From Ruminococcus_C sp963590855 (GTDB lineage: Bacteria > Bacillota > Clostridia > Oscillospirales > Ruminococcaceae), in assembly GCA_963590855.1 (NCBI GenBank), contig CAVAQT010000015.1:1-64000 (forward strand): a DNA stretch of 64,000 nucleotides. The letters are read 5' to 3'. A program made the translations under genes and the position numbers. Below are positions 33,744 through 42,427 of the stretch, piece after piece (the first letter of the stretch is position 1; the number at the start of each line of letters is the position of its first letter). The notes beneath the pieces were generated by a model. It searched no databases. It was not told the DNA's origin and was given only the letters and a program-made list of their open reading frames with translations.

Positions 33744-36246
33744 TGTTTTTTGCCTCTTTGGTGCTGTGGGGGGAGCCGCAGCCGCTGAAACAGGATCGGA
33801 TCCCGCATCCTCTGCGGAATATCTCGCAAACGGCATCTGGTATACGCTGGATGTGATCGGAAACGCAACGGCAGTCGGTGCGGAAAAAACAGACGCAGAA
33901 ACGCTGGTGATTCCAGAGACGGTGGACGGACACCCGGTGATCTCCATCGCGGAAAACGGCTTTTGCGAGATGAATGACCTGCGGACGGTGACCATTCCGG
34001 CAACGGTCACTACCATGGGGAAAGGTGCATTTTCCGGGTGCAGTCTGCTGCATGAAGTCGCCGGCGGAGAAAGTCTCGAACAGGTGGGCACAGATGTTCT
34101 GGCAGAGACGCAGTGGCGCTCTGACCGCGCCCTAACTGTGGCTGTGATCGGTGACCGGGCCGCGGTTGCTGTGCCGGAGAATCAGGAAGAGGTGACGATT
34201 CCGGATGGCGTAACTGTGCTGGCAGACGGTCTGTTTGTGGATCATGTTTCTCTGAAGCATGTGTCCCTGCCGGATAGCCTGGTCAATATTGGGGAATGCT
34301 GCTTTTCCGGCTGCACCGGGCTGGAGGATATCCAGCTGCCCAGCGGCATTCGGGAGATCCGGGAAGAGGCATTTTTCGGATGCAGTTCTCTTACTAAGGT
34401 AGAACTCCCGGTATCTCTGCTGCATTTGGGCAGCTGGGCGTTTTATGGCTGTGATCTTTTGGAATCGGTACAGTTCGGCAATCAGCTGCGCAGCATCGGT
34501 GAATTTGCCTTTCAGGACTGCACTTCGCTGCGCATGGCAGTTTTGCCGGAGTCGCTGTCAAAGCTGGGGAACAATGCGTTCAGCGGCTGTACGGCAATGA
34601 CCATGGCGCTGATCCAGGGCAGCCTGGAGACCATCCCTTCTTATGCGTTTTACGGCTGCTATGCCCTGGAATATGTGATGATGTCGGATGATATCCTTCA
34701 GATCGGTCAGAGTGCATTCAGCAGCTGCACTTCGCTGCGCAGTCTTTCCTTGTCCGGTCACCTGCAAAAGATCGGGGCTTATGCCTTTTCTATGTGCACC
34801 AATCTGACGAACCTGAGTTTGCCGGAATCGGTGGCAAATGTGGGAAAGGATGCCTTTTTCAACACCGGCTGGATGACCATGCAGTCCGGCAGCTGGAAGG
34901 TGTGCGACGGCGTATTGCTGAAATATACCGGTGAAGCGAGCACCATTATGATACCGCCCACCGTTCGGGTCATCAGCAGCGGATTTCTGGCGAACCAGAC
35001 CAATGTGACAGAGGTGACCCTCCCTGTGGGCATGGAAACGATCGCGCCCGGCACGTTCCAGGGCTGTGAGACCATCGAGACCGTGCACCTGCGGGATACG
35101 ATCACCAGCATCGGAAGAGCAGCTTTTCAGGACTGCATTGCTCTGAAAGCTGTAACAGATATGGAGCATGTGCAGGAGATCGGAAGCAACGCTTTTGACG
35201 GCTGTATTGCGCTGAAAACAATGCAGCTCCCGGATACGCTGACGGAGATCGGCGAAGAGGCGTTCCGGGACTGCACCAGCCTGACAAATGTGCATATCCC
35301 TGCCGGGCTGACAGTGCTTTCAGACCGCGCATTTCTGCACTGTACCTCTCTGGAAACCGGAGAGGACAGCGTGGCACTGGAAAATACCGCGTTAGAGAGC
35401 ATCGGGATGCAGACCTTTGCGGACTGCGCCAGCCTGAAAGAACTGACCTTTCCGGCGAGTCTGCGCACCATTGCGGCGAACAGCTTCTTCGGATGCAGCA
35501 CCATGCAGGTGACGTTCCTGGGTGATGCGTATACCATTCCGGATACCGCAGAGGTGTTTCCGGAGGGCTCTGTGCTCCTCGGCAAAAAGGATTCTGCGGC
35601 AGAACAGTATGCGGCGAAGTATGGTCTGGCATTCCGGGAGATCGCGTCCGTGCCGGAAACCACGACGACTACCACTACCGTCACGGCGTGGGAAACCACG
35701 GAGACTACGGCAGTCACAACGCAGAGTGCGGTGAATACCACTGCGAGCATGACGCTGCCGTCGTTTATCACTGCCAGCACTACGACCACGACGACTGCGA
35801 CAGCTGCGACAGAAACCGTGGCGGAAAGCACGACAACGACCATGGAAACCACCAGTTCTTCGGGCGGCGGCGCATCGGCATCTGAGACAAGCAGCGCGTC
35901 GTCCGACACATGGACGCAGACCACGGAGACAACACAGACAACCGAAACATCGACAACTTTTGTCACCACGGATACCACATCCACAGAAGAGCCGATTGCC
36001 GCAGGAGATGCCGATCAGGACGGCAGGATCAGTGCGGCAGATGCGGCGCTGATCCTGATGGTGAGCGCCCGGATGAATGTGGGATATGATGTTCTGGCGG
36101 ACGGTACTGTGACCCAGGAGATCCTGGCGTGCATGGATGTCAACCGGGACGGCAGCGTGGATTCCCTGGATGCGGCGCTTGTGCTGCGGTACAGTGCGAT
36201 GGAGTCGGTAGGGCTGCAGCCTGAACCATTGGGGCTCGCGGAATAA
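33688..36246 (+). CDS. Secreted BspA-like LRR protein with Thr-rich linker and dockerin (second of pair)
   Basis: The product is an 852-residue exported protein. The ATG at 33688 follows GAAAGGAG and starts a signal peptide (residues 1-34). Roughly twenty LRR_5 repeats of the A-F-x-G-C-x-x-L type fill residues 40-640. A long Thr/Ser/Glu linker (about 650-770) precedes a dockerin beginning GDADQDGRISAADAALIL, with a second repeat at DVNRDGSVDSLDAALVL. Such linkers are often O-glycosylated in Ruminococcus proteins. The start lies inside the preceding LRR gene, so the two are co-translated paralogues, probably displayed together. Confidence 0.88.
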   Translation: MQKKKWRRITACLTACCLSVFCLFGAVGGAAAAETGSDPASSAEYLANGIWYTLDVIGNATAVGAEKTDAETLVIPETVDGHPVISIAENGFCEMNDLRTVTIPATVTTMGKGAFSGCSLLHEVAGGESLEQVGTDVLAETQWRSDRALTVAVIGDRAAVAVPENQEEVTIPDGVTVLADGLFVDHVSLKHVSLPDSLVNIGECCFSGCTGLEDIQLPSGIREIREEAFFGCSSLTKVELPVSLLHLGSWAFYGCDLLESVQFGNQLRSIGEFAFQDCTSLRMAVLPESLSKLGNNAFSGCTAMTMALIQGSLETIPSYAFYGCYALEYVMMSDDILQIGQSAFSSCTSLRSLSLSGHLQKIGAYAFSMCTNLTNLSLPESVANVGKDAFFNTGWMTMQSGSWKVCDGVLLKYTGEASTIMIPPTVRVISSGFLANQTNVTEVTLPVGMETIAPGTFQGCETIETVHLRDTITSIGRAAFQDCIALKAVTDMEHVQEIGSNAFDGCIALKTMQLPDTLTEIGEEAFRDCTSLTNVHIPAGLTVLSDRAFLHCTSLETGEDSVALENTALESIGMQTFADCASLKELTFPASLRTIAANSFFGCSTMQVTFLGDAYTIPDTAEVFPEGSVLLGKKDSAAEQYAAKYGLAFREIASVPETTTTTTTVTAWETTETTAVTTQSAVNTTASMTLPSFITASTTTTTTATAATETVAESTTTTMETTSSSGGGASASETSSASSDTWTQTTETTQTTETSTTFVTTDTTSTEEPIAAGDADQDGRISAADAALILMVSARMNVGYDVLADGTVTQEILACMDVNRDGSVDSLDAALVLRYSAMESVGLQPEPLGLAE

Positions 36247-36323
36247 GACTTTGCGCGCGATCTGACGAAAAATCGAAACAGGCAGCACTGCCTGAGAAAA
36301 CAAAAATCATGGAGGATGACTTT

Positions 36324-37841
36324 ATGCAGTATCAAAACCCGATCTTGCCGGGATTTCACCCGGATCCCAGTATTTGCCGTGTGGGAAAGGACTTTTATCT
36401 GGTGACTAGTTCTTTTGAGTATTTTCCCGGACTGCCCATCTATCACAGCCGCGATCTGGTGCACTGGGAGCAGATCGGGCACTGTCTGACCCGAAATACA
36501 CAGGTGAAGCTGGTGACCGGTGCGCCCAACTGTCTGAATATCTATGCGCCCACCATCCGGTATCATGATGGACGGTTTTATGTGATCGTCACCTGTGTGA
36601 ACGGAGACAATCACGGCAACTTTATCATCACCGCAGAAGATCCTGCCGGAGAATGGTCGGATCCGGTGGAACTGCCTTTTCCGGGAATCGATCCGTCACT
36701 GTTTTTCGACACAGACGGCAAGGTGTATTATACCGGAACAGACGGCGGCGTCTATCTCAGTGAGGTGGATGTTACCACGGGAGAAGCCATCGGTGAGCGG
36801 CACTGGCTCTGGCAGGGAACTGCCAACAACCCGGAAGGACCGCATCTCTACAAGATCAATGGCATGTACTATCTGCTGCTGGCGCAGGGCGGCACAGAGC
36901 TGTGCCACATGGCAGTCATGGCACGGAGTGCATCGGTGCTCGGGCCGTATGAGCCTTGTCCCCATAACCCGGTGCTGACCAATATCGGGCAGTGTCTGCC
37001 CATCAAGGCTGCCGGACATGCTGATCTGGTAGAGGATGCAGACGGCAACTGGTGGGCGGTCTGCCTGGCGATTCGTCCGCTGGCGTATCCGTTCCGGCAC
37101 AATCTGGGACGGGAGACCATGCTCGTTCCGGTACAGTGGGAGAACGGCTGGTGCACCATGGGAGAAAAGGGCGCAGTGCTGCCGGAATTTACGGTATCCC
37201 AGGCACCGGAATCCTGGAAACCGTCCGGTTATGTGCCGGGCAGTGCTGTAACAGACGATTTCTGCGGCAAGACGCTGCACCCCATGTGGAATCAGATCTA
37301 CAACCCGGTGCCGGGAATGGTGCAGTGTACCGGAAACGGTCTGGAGCTTCATGGAAACGGCGTTTCGCTCTGGGAGGATGCGCCGAAGGCATGGCTGGGA
37401 CGGCGGCAGGAACACTTCTGCTGTACCGCAGAGACGGTGTTGGACTTTGTGCCGGCGCAGAAGGGCGAAGAGGCAGGCCTCACCGTGTACATGAATCCGG
37501 GGCATCACTATGAGATCGCGCGCACCATGCGTGAGGGCGTGGACTGTGTGATCCTGCGGCGGCGCATCGGCGCACTGTGCGCTGTGGAAAAGGTCGTGCC
37601 CTGCACCGGAGAAAAGCTGACGCTGCGGCTCACCAGTGACCGCTCCTGGTATCGCTTCTCCTTTGCGGCGGCAGACGGCAGCTGGCAGGAACTGGGCGCC
37701 GGCGAGACCCAGTATCTCACCACAGAGGCAGGCGGCTGCTTCACCGGAAACTATATTGCCCTGTATGCTTCCGGCAACGGAAGGGATATGACAGTACCGG
37801 CACGGTTTTTGCGGTTTGTGTATACACCGGGAGAAGAATAA
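36324..37841 (+). CDS. Glycoside hydrolase family 43 (beta-xylosidase/arabinofuranosidase)
   Basis: The product is a 505-residue cytoplasmic enzyme with no signal peptide. The five-bladed propeller of GH43 carries catalytic Asp14 (GFHPDPS), Asp123 (GIDPS) and Glu171 (NNPEGPH). A C-terminal concanavalin-like domain with beta-sandwich character follows (from about 300), as in bacterial GH43 beta-xylosidases. It should trim xylo-oligosaccharides or arabinosyl side chains imported from hemicellulose. The ATG at 36324 is chosen because GGAGG lies seven bases before it; the ATG at 36309 overlaps that site. It follows the dockerin genes by about 75 bases. Confidence 0.88.
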   Translation: MQYQNPILPGFHPDPSICRVGKDFYLVTSSFEYFPGLPIYHSRDLVHWEQIGHCLTRNTQVKLVTGAPNCLNIYAPTIRYHDGRFYVIVTCVNGDNHGNFIITAEDPAGEWSDPVELPFPGIDPSLFFDTDGKVYYTGTDGGVYLSEVDVTTGEAIGERHWLWQGTANNPEGPHLYKINGMYYLLLAQGGTELCHMAVMARSASVLGPYEPCPHNPVLTNIGQCLPIKAAGHADLVEDADGNWWAVCLAIRPLAYPFRHNLGRETMLVPVQWENGWCTMGEKGAVLPEFTVSQAPESWKPSGYVPGSAVTDDFCGKTLHPMWNQIYNPVPGMVQCTGNGLELHGNGVSLWEDAPKAWLGRRQEHFCCTAETVLDFVPAQKGEEAGLTVYMNPGHHYEIARTMREGVDCVILRRRIGALCAVEKVVPCTGEKLTLRLTSDRSWYRFSFAAADGSWQELGAGETQYLTTEAGGCFTGNYIALYASGNGRDMTVPARFLRFVYTPGEE

Positions 37842-37850
37842 GCGCGGCTC

Positions 37851-37952
37851 TGACTGAGGAGTTTCTGCGAATCCCCCTGCCCTCCGGGCATCTCTTACCG
37901 AGCCGTCCCCTTTGTCACTTCGTGACATTTCTCCACACTGTGGGGAATCACC
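37851..37952 (+). repeat. Dispersed repeat copy A1
   Basis: This unit of about 102 bp begins TGACTGAGGAGT and ends in a small hairpin with CCACACTGTGGGG. It is nearly identical to 38043-38144. A third, truncated copy of the opening lies at 38203-38236, and reverse copies of the TGACTGAGGGGT core lie at 57796-58003. The whole 37842-38280 stretch has no gene. Confidence 0.75.
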
Positions 37953-38042
37953 CTTTTCAAGGGGGACATCTGAACCGAGTAAGGCTCCCCTGAAAGGGCA
38001 CCCGTAGGGCGTGCCTTGTGCTGAGCTGGCAGTGCGCAGCAC

Positions 38043-38144
38043 TGACTGAGGGGTCTCCGCTTATCCCTCTGCCCTTTGGGCATCTCTTACCGAGCCGTCC
38101 CCTTTGTCACTTCGTGACATTTCCCCACACTGTGGGGAATCACC
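38043..38144 (+). repeat. Dispersed repeat copy A2
   Basis: This is the second, near-identical 102-bp unit, 192 bp after the first. It is preceded by GCAGTGCGCAGCAC, which also precedes the core at 57.8-58.0 kb in reverse orientation. Inner palindromes (GTCACTTCGTGAC; CCACACTGTGG) suggest a structured RNA or DNA. Confidence 0.75.
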
Positions 38145-38202
38145 TCTAGGAGAGGAGGCTTTCTTTTGGCTCCTCTACAGAGGAGCTGGCAAGCCGTAGG
38201 CT

Positions 38203-38236
38203 TGACTGAGGAGTCTCCGCGAATCCCCCTTTTCGC
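38203..38236 (+). repeat. Truncated dispersed repeat copy A3
   Basis: TGACTGAGGAGTCTCCGCG and a few following bases match the start of the 102-bp units and then stop. This looks like a decayed end. Confidence 0.6.
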
Positions 38237-38284
38237 AGAATATTGATACGCTTTTCACAAATCATTGATATTTAGGTTTCACAG

Positions 38285-38325
38285 GAATGGTACCAGTCTT
38301 TTATGACGGCACCATTCTTTTTTTA
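38285..38325 (+). terminator. Intrinsic terminator before the ABC efflux operon
   Basis: A GAATGGTACC/GGCACCATTC stem is followed by a run of seven T (38317-38323). It probably ends transcripts coming from the GH43 gene and insulates the next operon. Confidence 0.7.
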
Positions 38326-38384
38326 TGCATTCCGCTGAATCCTGCGGTTTTCGGAAAAAACGGGAAGAAATTGCGAAAATCCTC

Positions 38385-38413
38385 TTGACAATGCCGAATG
38401 GGTATGCTATACT
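38385..38413 (+). promoter_or_regulatory. Promoter of the two-adaptor ABC efflux operon
   Basis: A perfect TTGACA (38385-38390), 17 bases, TATACT (38408-38413). A perfect inverted repeat CTGTTGTA-N7-TACAACAG (38422-38444) covers the expected transcript start and may be an operator or leader hairpin. A further inverted pair, GACAATGCCGAAT (38387-38399) and ATTTGGCATTGTC (38471-38483), brackets it. Confidence 0.75.
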
Positions 38414-38518
38414 AAAGCCAAGCTGTTGTACGGAGCATACAACAGTTGAAACAGTTACCAAGATCGTGCAATTTGGCATTGTCCGGTGCACGGGTCATGT
38501 GATAAAGGAGGAAGGAAT

Positions 38519-39934
38519 ATGGGAAAATCCAAAAAGATCATCATCGGCTCAGTTGCCGGTGTTACGGCAGCGGCGGTCTGCGTCAGCGGCGTGCTGGTGT
38601 GGCGGCATCACAGCAAGGGCAGCGACACGGACGGTGTGGCGTATGTGATGCCGATCAGAGATGTGAACTCTGCGGCGGTCACGGTCTCGGACATGCAGTT
38701 CTCCGGCGTAGTTGAACCCCAGGAGACCAAGGAGATCAAGCTGGATACCTCAAAGACCGTTTCGGACATCGCGGTGCAGGAGGGCGACCATGTGAACGCA
38801 GGTGATCCGCTTTTCACCTATGATGTGGAGTCCATGCAGCTAGAACTCCAGCAGGGCAACGTGGAGATCGAACGGATGCAGAACGAGATCGAATCCAACA
38901 AGCAGCAGATCACACAGCTGGAGTCGGAAAAAAAGAATGCCAGTGCGGACGACAAGCTGACCTATACCACCCAGATCCAGTCGCTGCAAACGGATATCGC
39001 CAAGTCGGAATATGACATCAAGACCAAGAAGATCGAACTGGAAAAGCTGCAAAACACCATCGACAACGCCACGGTAAAGGCGGAGATCGCCGGGACGGTG
39101 CAGTCCCTGAAAACGGTGGAACAGCTCCAGTCAGACGGCACGGATGTGCTGATGAAGCTCATGTCGGACGGCGAATTTCGGGTAAAGTGCACCGTCAACG
39201 AGCAGAACATCCAGGCGATCTATCAGGACGAGCCTATGGTGCTGCATTCCCGCATTGACGATACTTCCTGGACGGGAAAGATCTCGGAGATCTCCACAGA
39301 GGCGGACAACAGCCAGAATAACAACTATGGCTACAGCGATGATATGACCACTTCGTCCAAGTATCCCTTTTATGTGACGCTGGATTCCAGTGACGGCCTG
39401 ATGCTGGGACAGCATCTGCTGGTCTCCGCAGACAGCGGCATGGACGACAGCATCGAAAAGAACGGCATCTGGCTGTACTCCGACTATATCCTCACAGATG
39501 AGGACGGCAAGAGCTATGTCTGGGCGGCAGACAAGAAAGACCGTCTGGAAAAGCGTGAAGTCGAAGTGGGACAGACAGACGAGAATATGGGCGACTGTGA
39601 GATCAAGAGCGGATTGTCCGAGGACGACAAGATCGCCTTTCCGTCCGCTTCCTATGAGGAGGGCATGAAAACCACCACCAACCCCGACGAGGCAACGCCG
39701 GAGGAGGATGGCACAGGCGATGATACAGACGATATCCCCGCAGACGGGGACGTTTCCTACAACGAGGATGATATGCCTGTTGACGAGGGTGTGATCGGCG
39801 GCGCAGAGGATGAAACCGGCATGGACAGCGGCGATGCAGATACTGCGGACGGATTCACCGAGGACGGCGCAAACGAGGCGCTGTCGGATGAGGACGCCGA
39901 TGCAGCGGAAGGCGGTGCGGCAGATGGTACTTGA
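38519..39934 (+). CDS. Membrane-fusion adaptor of an ABC efflux system (MacA/HlyD-like, first)
   Basis: The product is a 471-residue protein with an N-terminal membrane anchor (IIIGSVAGVTAAAVCVSGVLV), a biotinyl-lipoyl-like half (VVEPQETKEIKLDT...VQEGDHVNAGDPLFTYD), a coiled-coil hairpin (about 110-190), a second lipoyl half (TVKAEIAGTVQSL) and a beta-barrel. The last 80 residues are strongly acidic (many Asp/Glu), which is unusual for this family. In Gram-positive bacteria such adaptors help an ATPase/permease pair export peptides or drugs. The ATG at 38519 follows AAGGAGGAAGG. Its end overlaps the ATPase gene by 11 bases. Confidence 0.82.
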   Translation: MGKSKKIIIGSVAGVTAAAVCVSGVLVWRHHSKGSDTDGVAYVMPIRDVNSAAVTVSDMQFSGVVEPQETKEIKLDTSKTVSDIAVQEGDHVNAGDPLFTYDVESMQLELQQGNVEIERMQNEIESNKQQITQLESEKKNASADDKLTYTTQIQSLQTDIAKSEYDIKTKKIELEKLQNTIDNATVKAEIAGTVQSLKTVEQLQSDGTDVLMKLMSDGEFRVKCTVNEQNIQAIYQDEPMVLHSRIDDTSWTGKISEISTEADNSQNNNYGYSDDMTTSSKYPFYVTLDSSDGLMLGQHLLVSADSGMDDSIEKNGIWLYSDYILTDEDGKSYVWAADKKDRLEKREVEVGQTDENMGDCEIKSGLSEDDKIAFPSASYEEGMKTTTNPDEATPEEDGTGDDTDDIPADGDVSYNEDDMPVDEGVIGGAEDETGMDSGDADTADGFTEDGANEALSDEDADAAEGGAADGT

Positions 39935-40634
39935 TTTGCATGACATCTGCAAGTCCTATTTGCAGGGCAAAGAGCCGGTTCCGGTGCTGCATGATATTAC
40001 GCTGCAAGTGGATGAGAGGGAGTATCTCGCCATTATGGGGCCTTCTGGTTCGGGAAAGTCCACGCTGATGAACATCATCGGCTTGTTGGACAAGCAGACC
40101 AGCGGCAGCTATTTCTTTGACGGACAGGACATGGCGCAGTGCAGCGACAATCAGCTCTCGGTGATCCGCAATCAGAAGATCGGCTTTGTGTTCCAGAACT
40201 TCAATCTGCTGCCGCGGCAGTCGGTGCTGGAAAACGTGGCACTGCCGCTGCTGTATGCCGGCGTGCGGAAAAAAGACCGTCTGGTGCGGGCGAAAGAAAT
40301 GCTGGTGCGCGTGGGGCTGGAAGAACGCGTGAATTTTAAACCCACCCAGCTCTCCGGCGGACAGAAGCAGCGCGTCGCCATTGCACGGGCGATGGTGAGC
40401 CATCCCCGGCTGCTGCTGGCAGATGAGCCGACTGGTGCGCTGGACACCCGTTCCGGCGAACAGGTCATGGAGCTGTTCTCTCAGCTGAATGCAGAGGGCG
40501 TGACCATTGTGATGATTACTCATGAGCTGGAGATCGCACAGCATGCCCGGCGCATTGTGACCATCCGGGACGGCAGACTGGAGCAGGGCAGCTTTGGGGA
40601 GCACCGGACAGAACAGGAGGGCGATGCATCATGA
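39924..40634 (+). CDS. ABC transporter ATPase (MacB-like)
   Basis: The product is a 236-residue ATPase of the MacB/LolD class with Walker A GPSGSGKST, the Q loop VFQNFNLLPR, the signature LSGGQKQRVAIARA, Walker B LLLADEPTGALD and the switch His in MITHELE. It powers the permease encoded at 42428-43699. The ATG at 39924 lies inside the end of the adaptor gene and GGAAGGCGG precedes it. Its stop overlaps the second adaptor start in an ATGA. Confidence 0.92.
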   Translation: MVLDLHDICKSYLQGKEPVPVLHDITLQVDEREYLAIMGPSGSGKSTLMNIIGLLDKQTSGSYFFDGQDMAQCSDNQLSVIRNQKIGFVFQNFNLLPRQSVLENVALPLLYAGVRKKDRLVRAKEMLVRVGLEERVNFKPTQLSGGQKQRVAIARAMVSHPRLLLADEPTGALDTRSGEQVMELFSQLNAEGVTIVMITHELEIAQHARRIVTIRDGRLEQGSFGEHRTEQEGDAS

Positions 40635-42412
40635 CAAAGGGAAAGAAAATCGCCGCAGTCGTCATCTGTGCGGCAGTCGCAGCCGGCGGCGGCACAGGCG
40701 GCACGGTGCTCTATCGGACACAGCAGGCAAAGAAAAACCGGGTGGATGTGATGCCCGTCAGCAGCCTGATGCAGTATTACTGGGGAGACGATCTCTCTAT
40801 GGACGGTCAGGTGGTCTCCGGCGATGTGCAGAGCGTGACCCTCTCCAGCGACCAGCTTGTGGACAAGGTTCTGGTGAAAGAGGGCGACCATGTGACCAAA
40901 GGCACACCGCTGCTGGACTATGACATGACTGCCGTGGGACTGGAGGCGGCGCAGAAGGAGACGGCTCTCGCGGTGGCACAGGACAATGTGCGCCAGGCAA
41001 AGAAGGAGTTGGAACGGCTGAAAAAGCTGAAGCCCTCTGAGGAAGCTCCGGCAGAGCCGGTATATCCCGACGACCCGGACGAACCCGATGAGCCGGATAC
41101 GCCCGACAGCCCGGACACCCCGGCGAATACGCTGGGGACGGTCACGGCGCTGAGCCAGGCGGCAGCCGGCACGGGCACCGCAGAGGATCCCTTCCAGTTC
41201 GCCTGCACCGGCAGCACAGTAGTCAAGCAGGCGGTTCTGGATCAGCTGAAAAGCGCGAAGCAGTACGCCGTTTTTGTGGTATACGGCGACAGCGGCGAAG
41301 TGCTTTACGGCTGGCTGGTGCAGGGCGGCAGTCTGACCGATACGGGAGACTGGACACTGGGGCAGCATATCCGGGTGACAGAGGACGGCGGTGTACAGAT
41401 CACCGGCGGCGGTGTTTGGTATGGCACGCTCCAGGTGGGCGGTACATTTGCCTATGACCCGGCAAACAACAACGACACGCCGACAGAACCGGGAACGACT
41501 GTGCCGGGAACTTCGGATACTGTGACAACTGCGCCGGATTCCACGACGGATACTTCGGAGACCACGGCTTCTGGGGAGGCTGCACCCACTGCGGCAATGC
41601 AGCAGGAAAGCTTTACCATTCGCCCAATGGCGGCAGTGCAGCCCATGGCAGCGGCATCTTCGGACAGCGACAACTATGTCTACACCCGGGCACAGCTGAA
41701 ACAGAAGATAGCAGAACAGCAGATCGCCATCCAGTCCGCAGAGATCGATCAGAAAAAGGCACAGATCGAGTATGACGCTGCAAAGGAAAAGCAGGAAAAC
41801 GGTCAGGAGGTGGCGAAGATCGACGGCACAGTCACCAAGGTGGCGGCGTCGGTGGAGTCGCTGGAGACCAATGAGCCGTATCTGGTGGTACAGGGCAGCG
41901 GCGGCATCATGGTGCAGGGCACAGTCAGCGAGATGAATCTGGACAAGCTGACCGTGGGCGCACAGATCACCGTAAATTCCTGGGATACGGGAAACGTCTA
42001 TACCGCAGAAGTGACAGAGATCGACAAGACTCCTACGGCATATACCACCCAGAACGGCAGCGAGAATCCCAACAACAGCGCGTATCCGTTCCGGGCTGCG
42101 GTGGAGGACTGTGACGATCTGTCTGTGGGCAGCTATGTGAGCCTGAGCTTTACGGATACAGAAGAGAGCAGCACGTTCTATCTGTCCATGAGCTATGTGC
42201 GGCAGGAGAACGGACAGTATTATGTCATGCGGGAATCGAAAGACAAGAAGCTGGAGCGGCAGAACATCCGGACGGGAAAGATCATCTACGGCGGCAGCGC
42301 CATCGAGATCCTCTCCGGCATCAGCCAGGAGGACTATATCTGCTTCCCCTATGGAAAATATGCCGCAGACGGCGCACTGGTCAACGAGACCGACGGCCCG
42401 TCGTACAATTAA
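40631..42412 (+). CDS. Second membrane-fusion adaptor with an inserted domain
   Basis: The product is a 593-residue HlyD/MacA-like adaptor. It has an N-terminal anchor (KIAAVVICAAVAAGGGTGGTV), a lipoyl half (LVDKVLVKEGDHVTKGTPLLDYD) and a first hairpin helix to about residue 135. A Pro/Asp linker, a separate beta-rich domain (about 175-280) and a long Thr/Ala linker are then inserted before the returning helix (KQKIAEQQIAIQSAEIDQKKAQIEYDAAK at about 355) and the second lipoyl half (VAKIDGTVTKVAASVES). An insertion at the hairpin tip is unusual and may form an extracellular receptor or substrate-docking module. It overlaps the ATPase gene by four bases. Confidence 0.78.
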   Translation: MTKGKKIAAVVICAAVAAGGGTGGTVLYRTQQAKKNRVDVMPVSSLMQYYWGDDLSMDGQVVSGDVQSVTLSSDQLVDKVLVKEGDHVTKGTPLLDYDMTAVGLEAAQKETALAVAQDNVRQAKKELERLKKLKPSEEAPAEPVYPDDPDEPDEPDTPDSPDTPANTLGTVTALSQAAAGTGTAEDPFQFACTGSTVVKQAVLDQLKSAKQYAVFVVYGDSGEVLYGWLVQGGSLTDTGDWTLGQHIRVTEDGGVQITGGGVWYGTLQVGGTFAYDPANNNDTPTEPGTTVPGTSDTVTTAPDSTTDTSETTASGEAAPTAAMQQESFTIRPMAAVQPMAAASSDSDNYVYTRAQLKQKIAEQQIAIQSAEIDQKKAQIEYDAAKEKQENGQEVAKIDGTVTKVAASVESLETNEPYLVVQGSGGIMVQGTVSEMNLDKLTVGAQITVNSWDTGNVYTAEVTEIDKTPTAYTTQNGSENPNNSAYPFRAAVEDCDDLSVGSYVSLSFTDTEESSTFYLSMSYVRQENGQYYVMRESKDKKLERQNIRTGKIIYGGSAIEILSGISQEDYICFPYGKYAADGALVNETDGPSYN

Positions 42413-42427
42413 GAGGAGGGACAGAAC

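Noticed and set aside
37851..38236. CRISPR-like array in the 38-kb repeats
   Set aside because: Only two full units of 102 bp 192 bp apart; this is a dispersed element with copies elsewhere.
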